A stretch of DNA of 7,877 nucleotides, from assembly GCA_016193385.1 (NCBI GenBank), contig JACPSF010000410.1, positions 1 through 7,877 on the forward strand. The letters run 5' to 3'. The translations under genes were made by a program, and so were the position numbers. Numbering within the stretch: the first letter of the stretch is position 1; every line of letters starts with the position of its first letter. Below the pieces are notes generated by a model. That model searched no databases. It had not been told where the DNA came from and saw only the letters and a program-made list of their open reading frames with translations. Below are positions 1 through 5,445 of the stretch, piece after piece. Origin of the DNA: Deltaproteobacteria bacterium (GTDB taxonomy: Bacteria; Desulfobacterota_B; Binatia; UBA9968).

Positions 1-295
1 CAACTTTTATGCCCGGAATAGGCCCAGCATTGGTCAACACTTCAACGAAAGGCACGCCACTTCGCGTTTTTTGCCTTATGGTCTCATCAAACATGATAAC
101 TCCGGAAATGTAATCGCCAATCCCTTTGGTGGTAAACAGCATCTCGCGGTAGGCGCGACGGTTTTCTTCAGTGGATTCGAGCTTGATGCCCTCGAAGCGG
201 CGCTTGATGGTGCCGGCACTTTCATCGGCCGCCAAGATCCCTTTGCCTTTCGGGACCAGCGATCGGGCTACGGATTCGAGTTCACCTCTGGCCAT
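1..295 (-). CDS. class I fructose-bisphosphate aldolase, N-terminal 98 residues (runs off window)
   Basis: This is the start of a class I (Schiff-base) fructose-bisphosphate aldolase, the cytoplasmic enzyme that interconverts fructose 1,6-bisphosphate with dihydroxyacetone phosphate and glyceraldehyde 3-phosphate. The visible 98 residues match the animal-type family: a PKGKGILAADES block at about 15-26, where the acidic residue contributes to the active site, then STEENRRAYREML at about 41-53, GVIMFDETIRQK at 65-76 and GIKV at 95-98. The Schiff-base lysine and the C-terminus lie beyond base 1. The ATG at 295-293 is preceded by a near-perfect Shine-Dalgarno AAGGAGGT at 304-311 (minus strand). 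The gene follows the amidohydrolase by 69 bases on the same strand, so co-transcription is plausible. The family is clear. Whether it serves glycolysis, gluconeogenesis or another aldol substrate cannot be told from this fragment. Confidence 0.93.
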   Translation of the reverse strand, partial: MARGELESVARSLVPKGKGILAADESAGTIKRRFEGIKLESTEENRRAYREMLFTTKGIGDYISGVIMFDETIRQKTRSGVPFVEVLTNAGPIPGIKV

Positions 296-364
296 GGTTC
301 AGTACCTCCTTCCCAAACAAAGATCTTTATCAAAGTCATCGGCGGCTTCCAAGCACCGCGTCCT

Positions 365-1462
365 TCAGGCGCCCTTCGGTACCCGGTAGAAGCGCCGTGC
401 ATTGCCGGCCAGAATGGCCGCCTTGTCATCTTCCGTCAGACCCTGATATTCCTGAACCTCCTCGATTTCGTGCATGATGTCCTCGGGACCGATCTCATGG
501 GGGAAATCGCTGGCAAAAAGAAAATGGCTGTTCCCGACCCGCCGGACCTGGTAATCCAGCCCCTCCTCGCCCCCTTCACACCCGACGAAAACGTTGTCTC
601 TCTTCAAATAGTCGCTCGGCTTTTGCTCCATAGAGGGCCCTTTATATCGTCCCCGCATGTTGAGCTCGCCGAAGTAGTGGTGCGATCGGTCCATACGGTC
701 CATCCAAAACGTAACCCAGGCGGCACCGCCTTCGAGAAAGCCGACCCGCAGCCGCGGAAATTCGTCGAACACCCCGTGATACACCATCCCCGAAAAGGCG
801 ATGAGCAAGGAAAGGGGATGGCCCATCCCATGAATCGGAACGAATGTCTCGAAGGTATCGAGCCCCATCCCGTGATGGCAACCGCCATGAACTGCGAGCG
901 CGCAGCCCAATTTCTCCGCCTCCGCATATACGGGCCAATAGGCGCGATGGCCCAGATCGAACGGCAGCCCGCGGGAGGGCAGCATCGCGCCGGGCATGCC
1001 GAGCTCTTTTACCGCGCGGCGCAACTCAAGAACCGCCTCGCTGACATCCTGCATGGGAAGGAGCGCCATCCCCTTGAGCCGCGGGCTGCGCTTCATGTAG
1101 CGGTCATGAATCCAGTTGTTATAAGCCCGCGCCACCGCGCACGCCCAATCGGGATGGGAGATGTTTCCCATGGCCAGCCCGATCGTCGGATAGAGGAAAG
1201 CGTACTCGAACTTGGCCACGTCCAGAAATTCAAGCCATTGCTCGGGCCCGACGCGTTTGCCTCCACCGAAGGCCCTCTCGCTCCGTTTGAAAGTAGCCAG
1301 GTGGTGAAAGTCCAGCGAGGGAAACACGCTACCCAGGACATTACGTATAGGGCCGATGATCCCCCCGTTGGTCCTGCCGCCGCGGTAGGGCTCCTCCAAG
1401 TAGTCAAGGAGGGTCTCATCCTCGATCACATGGCCATCGGCGTCGATAAGTGGCATCGCCAT
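365..1462 (-). CDS. amidohydrolase family 2 (TIM-barrel metal-dependent hydrolase)
   Basis: A 365-residue member of the amidohydrolase-2 family (COG2159; relatives include ACMSD-type decarboxylases). These are cytoplasmic TIM-barrel enzymes that hydrolyse or decarboxylate small ring or carboxylate substrates using a divalent metal. Visible landmarks are the N-terminal D-A-D-G-H strand (Asp7, Asp9, His11), the barrel histidine in AVHGG (His192), HPLSLL with His215, the FDEFPRLRVGFLEGG block (233-246) and the late-barrel aspartate in FASDFPH (Asp319), followed by the usual NARRFYRV ending. The length is normal for the family. I chose the ATG at 1462 because GGAGG lies at 1468-1472, five bases upstream. 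A TTG at 1474 lies upstream of that site, and a second ATG at 1456 is possible. It follows the VOC gene by 30 bases, which suggests an operon. The substrate is unknown. Many such enzymes sit beside VOC proteins in degradation clusters of environmental bacteria. Confidence 0.92.
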   Translation of the reverse strand: MAMPLIDADGHVIEDETLLDYLEEPYRGGRTNGGIIGPIRNVLGSVFPSLDFHHLATFKRSERAFGGGKRVGPEQWLEFLDVAKFEYAFLYPTIGLAMGNISHPDWACAVARAYNNWIHDRYMKRSPRLKGMALLPMQDVSEAVLELRRAVKELGMPGAMLPSRGLPFDLGHRAYWPVYAEAEKLGCALAVHGGCHHGMGLDTFETFVPIHGMGHPLSLLIAFSGMVYHGVFDEFPRLRVGFLEGGAAWVTFWMDRMDRSHHYFGELNMRGRYKGPSMEQKPSDYLKRDNVFVGCEGGEEGLDYQVRRVGNSHFLFASDFPHEIGPEDIMHEIEEVQEYQGLTEDDKAAILAGNARRFYRVPKGA

Positions 1463-1492
1463 AAAAACCTCCAATCTCCCTCACCTCAACCC

Positions 1493-1885
1493 TTACGACG
1501 AACGCAAATCTTGCGCAAGCTCTATTAAATGACCGTCGGGGTCCCTGAGGTACGCCGTCCGTTGCCCCCAGGGTCGAGTCGTCGGCGGCATCGCCGGCGT
1601 GGCACCTGAGGCCACCAATTCCTGAAGGGCTTTGTCGACATCCGCAACTTTGAAACCGATCTCGAATCCAGGCGCATCCTCCGCGGGCTTCGCAAGCGGT
1701 GCGCCCAAAGTCTGTCCCATGCCCTTTCTCGTATAAAGCCCAAAGCGCGTGCCTCCGGTCGCAAATTGCGCGTACTCGCCAGAACGGTGGCTCAACGGAA
1801 GTCCTAAAACCTCTCGATAGAATTTCACGGCTCGGTCCAGATCCTCAACGATAAGGATGACGTAATCGAGAGCTGCCAGATTCAT
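1493..1885 (-). CDS. VOC family protein (glyoxalase/bleomycin-resistance/dioxygenase superfamily)
   Basis: A 130-residue vicinal-oxygen-chelate protein with two beta-alpha-beta-beta-beta modules: about residues 4-53 (LDYVILIVEDLDRAVKFYRE, a typical first strand and helix) and about 74-125 (EIGFKVADVDKALQEL, then AYLRDPDGHLIEL). Glu122 in the DPDGHLIEL motif is the expected metal ligand in the second module. The superfamily includes glyoxalase I, ring-cleavage dioxygenases, epimerases and drug-binding proteins, and the sequence does not say which. I chose the ATG at 1885 because GGGAGG lies at 1892-1897 with a six-base spacer and the protein then starts right at the first conserved strand. The frame stays open upstream to about 1993, but that extension is low-complexity and unlike the family. 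It is probably the first gene of an operon with the amidohydrolase (30-base gap) and the aldolase. Confidence 0.9.
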   Translation of the reverse strand: MNLAALDYVILIVEDLDRAVKFYREVLGLPLSHRSGEYAQFATGGTRFGLYTRKGMGQTLGAPLAKPAEDAPGFEIGFKVADVDKALQELVASGATPAMPPTTRPWGQRTAYLRDPDGHLIELAQDLRSS

Positions 1886-2078
1886 TGCTTGCCTCCCGCG
1901 GCCGATCCCGCCCCTAGACTCCTGGGCCGCACCTGCGATCAGAAAAACCGGAGGGGGTTGCCAGAGCTTTTCACAAACCCTGACGCTTCTCAAGGACGAG
2001 AGTGCCCTTCGATTTGCATCGGCAGAAAAATATCAGAGAACGGGAAGGGTGTTGAAAAACCCTGTTCTCAGGCCGGTC

Positions 2079-2140
2079 AAAAAGGTCCCTGTCTGCGTGC
2101 GGGCACCTGCCGGCGCCCCGGCAGGCGGGCGCACAGGCAG
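2079..2140 (-). terminator. palindrome plus T-run, likely terminator downstream of yajQ
   Basis: Read on the minus strand, a large GC-rich palindrome ends at 2088 and is followed after four bases by five T residues (2079-2083), the shape of an intrinsic terminator for yajQ. The inner stem is perfect: CCTGCCGG at 2106-2113 against CCGGCAGG at 2118-2125 with a CGCC loop. The outer arms, CCTGTCTGC at 2088-2096 and GCACAGGCAG at 2131-2140, pair imperfectly. The same outer arms recur at 3773-3797, so this is also a copy of an interspersed palindromic repeat that may have been co-opted as a terminator. Confidence 0.5.
2088..2140. repeat. interspersed palindromic repeat, long copy
   Basis: The outer ends CCTGTCTGC and GCACAGGCAG match the ends of the shorter copy at 3773-3797. 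This copy has an additional inner palindrome of roughly 28 bases containing the CCTGCCGG / CCGGCAGG stem. A nested palindrome of this type looks like a REP-like or MITE-like short mobile repeat. No transposase is attached. Confidence 0.5.
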
Positions 2141-2195
2141 AGCGGAGGCGTACTGACGTAGTTCGTTGGGCTAATGGGCGACCCCTTTTCTTCTG

Positions 2196-2687
2196 TTACC
2201 GCATCATGTTGATGAACTGCAGGGGGATCTCAAGGTTGGCACTCCTCAGCATCTTGATGATGGCTTGAAGATCATCGATGTTTTTACCGCTAACCCGCAC
2301 TTGAGCTTCCTGGATTGTTGCCTGAACTTTCAAATTTTCGCTCTTGATCATCTTGACGATTTTTCGGGCCATGTCGCCCTCCACACCCTCTTTGATGGCC
2401 AGTTCCCTCTGGATCATTCCATGAGAAGCCATCTGAATCTCTTTGGGATCCAAACTTTTCACATCAACTTTACGTTTAACCAAACTTCCGATTAATGTCT
2501 CCTGAACAGCCTTCAACTTCATCTCATCTTCGGTCACGATATGAATCCTTTTCTCCTTCTTGTCCAGAGTGATTGAAGTTTTCGACTGGCGAAAATCATA
2601 ACGATTGAGAATCTCTTTTCTCGCTATATTTATTGCATTATCGACTTCTTGGAGATCGACACGGCTCACAATATCAAAAGATGCCAT
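2196..2687 (-). CDS. yajQ: YajQ family nucleotide-binding / cyclic-di-GMP-binding protein
   Basis: A 163-residue YajQ-family (UPF0234) protein, normal length for the family. It starts with the characteristic ASFDIVSRVDLQEVDNAINI segment (2-21), continues with RYDFRQSK (29-36), which is highly conserved, and ends LEIPLQFINMMR. The fold is two ferredoxin-like repeats. Family members bind nucleotides or RNA, and a Xanthomonas homologue has been reported to bind cyclic di-GMP and act with a transcription factor in virulence. The role in this organism is unknown. I set the start at the ATG at 2687 because it gives the family N-terminus exactly. Upstream there is a pyrimidine-rich ACTTTCTTTTTTT but no Shine-Dalgarno sequence, which is odd for this window. 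The open frame continues about 67 codons upstream (to 2888) without any YajQ-like sequence, and I treat that as non-coding. Confidence 0.93.
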   Translation of the reverse strand: MASFDIVSRVDLQEVDNAINIARKEILNRYDFRQSKTSITLDKKEKRIHIVTEDEMKLKAVQETLIGSLVKRKVDVKSLDPKEIQMASHGMIQRELAIKEGVEGDMARKIVKMIKSENLKVQATIQEAQVRVSGKNIDDLQAIIKMLRSANLEIPLQFINMMR

Positions 2688-2983
2688 AAAAAAAGAAAGT
2701 GGGGTCAAGTCCGCTCTTGGCTCATCCTTAACCCTGTCGTCTTCGCTCGCACCGGCCCTTATGTTCCTTCTTCTACTTCCCGCACTACTCCACAAAGCAG
2801 AAAGCCCGGCTGGGGAGAGCCAGTCCAAGCAATGATGCAGAATCAAAGACGTGACCGGATCGGATGACCCAGCCGAAGTCAGTCTCACGTAAAATAGGGC
2901 GAAATGATTAAGAAGGCAACAGGCGATAGGCGCAAATCAGAGACTTTTAAACCTACTTTTTCTTGAGCAGAGCCAACGTCTCT
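2688..2983. other. intergenic region upstream of yajQ
   Basis: About 296 bases between the selenoprotein gene and yajQ with no supported gene. The open frames here are short and do not resemble proteins. It contains AAGTGGGGTCAAGTCC at 2696-2711 immediately upstream of yajQ, a string I associate from memory with repeats next to REP-associated transposases. I see no clear terminator for the upstream gene and no clear promoter for yajQ. Confidence 0.45.
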
Positions 2984-3217
2984 TTAAAGGCCCAACAGTT
3001 TTTCAATCCTTTCTTGATCAAAACCTAGCACCGCCTCACCGTCGATCAATGTGACCGGCGTGCTCTGGTAGCCCATGGCAAGGAGTTCTTTAAGCGCCGC
3101 CTGATCCTCACGCACGTTCTTATCGACAAAAGCAATTCCCTTTTGAGAAAGAAACTCTTTCTCCCGATTGCAGGGCCCTCAGCCCGGCTGGCTGAAGATA
3201 ACGACCGTTTTAGCCAT
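2984..3217 (-). CDS. glutaredoxin-like selenoprotein (UGPC active site, in-frame TGA at 3179-3181)
   Basis: Reading the TGA as selenocysteine gives a 77-residue single-domain thioredoxin-fold protein of the glutaredoxin/NrdH type. It has an N-terminal strand AKTVVIFSQPG (2-12), a redox site U13-G-P-C16, helix NREKEFLSQKGI, strand AFVDKNV, the cis-proline motif S-T-P-V (Pro54) and the closing LGFDQERIEKLLG (64-76). The TGA falls exactly where the nucleophilic cysteine of CxxC belongs, and the frame is open and family-like on both sides to a TAA at 2984-2986. The ATG at 3217 has GAGGAG at 3224-3229, six bases upstream. A promoter lies at 3291-3319 and a SECIS-like hairpin at 3132-3171. UxxC thioredoxin-fold selenoproteins are an established class, and they use the selenol for thiol-disulfide exchange or to support peroxidases. 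The alternative is a pseudogene with a TGC-to-TGA mutation, but the hairpin and intact signals argue against it. The electron donor and partner are unknown. Confidence 0.82.
3132..3171 (-). promoter_or_regulatory. candidate bacterial SECIS element inside the selenoprotein gene
   Basis: Starting 15 bases after the UGA, GAGAAAGA (3163-3156) pairs perfectly with TCTTTCTC (3152-3145), closing a three-base GUU loop at 3155-3153 (AGUUU if the top A-U pair opens). A lower stem GCAAU (3171-3167) pairs with AUUGC (3136-3132). The apical loop begins 24 bases downstream of the UGA and starts with G. As I recall the published bacterial SECIS model, it wants a loop 16-37 bases from the UGA, a G in the first two loop positions and an upper stem of 4-16 pairs, so this fits. 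Its role would be to recruit SelB with Sec-tRNA. The fold is hand-drawn. Confidence 0.65.
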
Positions 3218-3290
3218 CTCGCTCTCCTCTCTTGAGACTGATCGTCGCGGCCCAGCGAAGTGTGCCGGCGACTAAACGAGGCTAAACGAA

Positions 3291-3319
3291 AGAGTACCCA
3301 CCCCCGGACCGAGAGTCAA
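3291..3319 (-). promoter_or_regulatory. sigma-70-type promoter for the selenoprotein gene
   Basis: On the minus strand, TTGACT (3314-3319) is followed by a 17-base spacer and TACTCT (3291-3296), a good -35/-10 pair. Transcription would start near 3284 and leave a leader of about 67 bases before the ATG at 3217. No operator is evident. It indicates that this small gene has its own transcript and is not just a dead fragment. Confidence 0.5.
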
Positions 3320-3358
3320 TCCCTTGAGAAACGCTGGTCAAGCTAAGAGGGGTCTTAC

Positions 3359-3751
3359 CTATCTAAGAATTAGTTTCAACTTGGCCGCGAGCCCGGCCCG
3401 CAGGACGGGCGCTACTTGACTCCTGCCCCAGTGGATCCATAGCTTCTTTGTCAACGCTGTTTCGCTGGCCTGCTTCTTGTCGAAGAAGAGGACGTTGTCA
3501 GGAACGACGATCGCCGCGCGACCGTTGATCTTGAGCAAAGTCTTGACGTGCTGGAGAAAGTTGAGCTGCTTGCTCGATGTCGTGGCCCAGAAATCGTCTC
3601 GCTCATAGGTCTCTCTTTCTTTGACGGCTTTACCATCATCGGCCACGATCGTGATGCTGCTCTTCTTCCCGAAAGGCGGATTCGTTAAGACAAGTTCAAA
3701 CCGCTCGCCGGGGTCCGCGGCCAACGAATCTGTTACGACAATCGGCTCGTA
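3359..3751 (-). pseudogene. hsdM: type I restriction-modification methyltransferase (HsdM) remnant
   Basis: A fragment of the N6-adenine methyltransferase subunit of a type I restriction system. It reads EPIVVTDSLAADPGERFELV, then the catalytic NPPFGKKSS motif (the N/D-PP-F/Y motif that holds the target adenine), then SSKQLNFLQHVKTLLKING and VVPDNVLF. A full HsdM is roughly 480-500 residues and only about 105 recognisable ones remain. After VVPDNVLF (junction 3485-3496) the sequence jumps straight to FDKKQASET...TKKLWI. In intact HsdM, as I remember it, that segment follows a second NVLF some 30-35 residues later. After codon 3434 the similarity ends, and the frame continues into unrelated residues up to the stop at 3359. 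The S-adenosylmethionine-binding N-terminus is missing, replaced by a transposase tail and a palindrome. There is no hsdS or hsdR nearby. It is almost certainly non-functional. Confidence 0.85.
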
Positions 3752-3772
3752 CTCCTGGCCTGCTTGCGCGCC

Positions 3773-3797
3773 GCCTGCCTGTGCGACGGCAGACAGG
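3773..3797. repeat. interspersed palindromic repeat, short copy
   Basis: CCTGCCTG (3774-3781) pairs with CAGACAGG (3790-3797) with one mismatch. The arm sequences match the outer ends of the repeat at 2088-2140. It sits in the junction between the transposase tail and the hsdM remnant. Confidence 0.5.
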
Positions 3798-3859
3798 TCT
3801 CCTTGGCACTTGGGGCAGGTTAGCGGGTCTGTTTCATAGACTTTTCTTTGGTAGCGCGT
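3797..3859 (-). pseudogene. transposase C-terminal zinc-ribbon relic
   Basis: In the same open frame as the hsdM remnant, 21 codons read TRYQRKVYETDPLTCPKCQG plus Asp. The R-K-V-Y-E-x-D-P-L-x-C-P-x-C-x-G pattern is one I recognise from the C-terminal zinc ribbon of IS91-like and related putative transposases. Nothing else of the transposase is left: a TAA lies just upstream on the minus strand (about 3867-3869), and downstream the reading runs into the 3773-3797 palindrome. The exact IS family is uncertain. Confidence 0.55.
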
Positions 3860-3987
3860 TTTTTCATCCCCACCTTAGCCCGGATTTTCGGGGAGAACCA
3901 CTCCAATAGGGTAGCCCCTAACGGGAAACCGAGTGCATTGCTGACATTACTCGCAACCTTGGAGGTCCTTTCCTCGGGACTGGCGGT

Positions 3988-4272
3988 TTAGGGATAAAAC
4001 CCTAAGAACCCAAAAATAACGAAGAGCGCTATTCCGATTCCACGATATGCCTTTCGACCGCTCGCCGTTTCGCCATCGGGCATCCCCTTCCGGGCGACCC
4101 ACAAGATCACCGCAACAACTGCTGAGAACAAAACGTAAGCTCCCACCAAGCCGGGCCCGCGATCTGTTGGGATCGGTTTTCCTAGAAACATCAATAATGT
4201 TAGGTACAGGGGTCCCGTGAAGAATTGGCCGACCACGCCCACCAGGATGAAGGCTTTCACATAGTCGAACAT
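3988..4272 (-). CDS. small three-helix membrane protein, unknown function
   Basis: A 94-residue hydrophobic protein that I do not recognise. Likely membrane segments are about 7-30 (FILVGVVGQFFTGPLYLTLL), 42-60 (GLVGAYVLFSAVVAVILWV) and 77-93 (RGIGIALFVIFGFLGFY). A short charged loop (ARKGMPDGETASGRKA) lies between the last two. The ATG at 4272 is supported by AAGGAG at 4278-4283 with a five-base spacer. It starts 48 bases after the SGNH hydrolase on the same strand with no terminator between them, so the two are probably co-transcribed and both located at the membrane. It could be a partner or stability factor for that hydrolase, but nothing in the sequence proves this. Confidence 0.8.
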   Translation of the reverse strand: MFDYVKAFILVGVVGQFFTGPLYLTLLMFLGKPIPTDRGPGLVGAYVLFSAVVAVILWVARKGMPDGETASGRKAYRGIGIALFVIFGFLGFYP

Positions 4273-4320
4273 TCTTGCTCCTTCTCACTGAGATAGGCCT
4301 CTAAAAAACCTCGGATCACT

Positions 4321-5445
4321 CTAAAGCTGAGGAGGCGAGAGATCTTTCTTGAGTTCTTTATAAATCATCCTTGCCACGACCTCGTTTCCCTGATCGTTGA
4401 GGTGGCCAGCCGCCCCCGGATAGTTGAGTTCCGCTTTCGGTATGAACAGATTGACAGTGTCTTCGTATGGCAAGGATCGAAAGTGGCTCAGGAGATCGAT
4501 GAGCGGAATGTCGAGGGCCCGCGATGTTCTTTCCACGAATTGGATCCATTCTGCCGGGCCATTGTCTAAAAGGTCAGATGGGTGAGGCAGATACACAAGG
4601 ATGAGCTTGCTCGAATGTTTTTCATTGAGATACTTAAGCTCTTCAAATATCTTGACCAGGACGTTACGAGTCTCTTCATTTTTATCCTTGAACGTGCGGT
4701 TAGTCGTGTCACTTCGCGAAGCCCGGTCGCTCCGGAGAGCTCGCCTTAGGAATTCGCTGGTACGTAGCCTGTCAAAATGATGACGCCTTGCCAGGAGCCA
4801 AGTGAATCCGTAAGAGGCCATCGGCACCGGCACGTTTCTCACGACAAGTTTTCCCTCTTCTATTTTTATCACGGGTTTCCCGTATCCCGCGAACTTGCTG
4901 GCTTGCATTCTAAAGAAGTCAGTCGTGATAAACGCTAGGAGGTGTACATCATGTTCGAGTTTGCCACTATCGCGTTTGAACCAGAGATACACCTGATCCA
5001 CTCCATAACCGCCCTGTCCCATATTGACAGTTTCAAGACGTGGGTCGAGAGATGTAAGGCGCTGACACCACGTATGATCATTGTCGACGCCATAGCCGAG
5101 CGTAAACGAATTGCCTGCACAGATAACGCGGCTCTTCCCGTTTGGAACCGTAGCGCTAAAATCGTGATTGTTTCGAAACCCCTGGCTATTCGTTCGTAGA
5201 TAGACTCCCGACCCATACATATCCGGTATGTGTATGTTGGGAATATGGGCCCACCCCAGGTCGGGATCGTATCGTGTATGCAGTCTCTCCGCTGAAGGAA
5301 GCGTGGTCGTGATGTCGTAAACAAGAAGGAAGTAGCTCGCCAGGCCCTCAATGACAACGAGGAGGAGGACAAGTACTAAAATATTACCGGCAATGATTCG
5401 AGTCCATTGCTTCATCTTGAGAGGAACATATTTTAGCATGAGCAA
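4321..5445 (-). CDS. membrane-anchored SGNH/GDSL-like hydrolase
   Basis: A 374-residue protein with one N-terminal membrane anchor (about 16-42) and an extracytoplasmic SGNH-type domain. Block I is GNSFTLGYGVD (111-121) with the presumptive nucleophile Ser113; the usual GDS is GNS here. Block II is probably NMGQGGYGVDQ (141-151), block III may be TTDFFRM (174-180), and block V is GHLNDQGNEVVA (347-358) with His348 as the candidate catalytic histidine. The usual acidic residue three positions before that histidine is Gly here. SGNH proteins are esterases, lipases or O-acyl-modifying enzymes, and anchored ones often act on envelope or exported polysaccharides, which is inference here. Start choice is uncertain. 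The TTG at 5445 has AAGGA (5455-5459) nine bases upstream, whereas ATGs at 5439 and 5415 have poorly placed or no such site. The 94-residue membrane protein follows. Confidence 0.85.
   Translation of the reverse strand: MLMLKYVPLKMKQWTRIIAGNILVLVLLLVVIEGLASYFLLVYDITTTLPSAERLHTRYDPDLGWAHIPNIHIPDMYGSGVYLRTNSQGFRNNHDFSATVPNGKSRVICAGNSFTLGYGVDNDHTWCQRLTSLDPRLETVNMGQGGYGVDQVYLWFKRDSGKLEHDVHLLAFITTDFFRMQASKFAGYGKPVIKIEEGKLVVRNVPVPMASYGFTWLLARRHHFDRLRTSEFLRRALRSDRASRSDTTNRTFKDKNEETRNVLVKIFEELKYLNEKHSSKLILVYLPHPSDLLDNGPAEWIQFVERTSRALDIPLIDLLSHFRSLPYEDTVNLFIPKAELNYPGAAGHLNDQGNEVVARMIYKELKKDLSPPQL

Larger units (their letters stand above)
1898..2195. other. intergenic region between yajQ and the VOC operon
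   Basis: About 300 bases with no convincing gene on either strand. It should contain the minus-strand promoter for the VOC operon, but I could not pick a clear -35/-10 pair. The main structure is the palindrome and T-run at 2079-2140. A GTGTTGAAAA string at 2049-2058 also occurs, inverted, inside the MITE-like element at 5541-5676, and may be a remnant of the same repeat. Confidence 0.6.

Noticed and set aside
71..1528. A 485-codon open frame on the plus strand covering the aldolase, amidohydrolase and VOC genes
   Set aside because: It lies antisense to three well-recognised genes, has no family resemblance and no ribosome binding site, and is long only because GC-rich codons keep the opposite frame open.
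1886..1993. N-terminal extension of the VOC protein
   Set aside because: The Shine-Dalgarno site at 1892-1897 points to the ATG at 1885, and the extra residues are not VOC-like.
1889..2161. Plus-strand open frame of 90 codons in the intergenic region
   Set aside because: It runs through the palindromic repeat, has arginine- and proline-rich non-protein-like content and has no ribosome binding site.
2688..2888. N-terminal extension of yajQ by about 67 codons
   Set aside because: The extension does not resemble any YajQ protein and the family N-terminus begins exactly at the ATG at 2687.
2939..2990. Possible terminator after the selenoprotein gene (AGAGAC ... GTCTCT)
   Set aside because: The arms are only about six pairs, separated by a loop of about 30 bases, and no T-run follows, so I do not call it.
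2088..3797. CRISPR array suggested by repeated palindromes
   Set aside because: Only two diverged copies about 1.7 kb apart, with genes between them and no regular spacers.
3947..4288. A 113-codon minus-strand frame overlapping the small membrane protein
   Set aside because: The other frame (3988-4272) has clear membrane segments and a well-spaced AAGGAG; this frame has neither.
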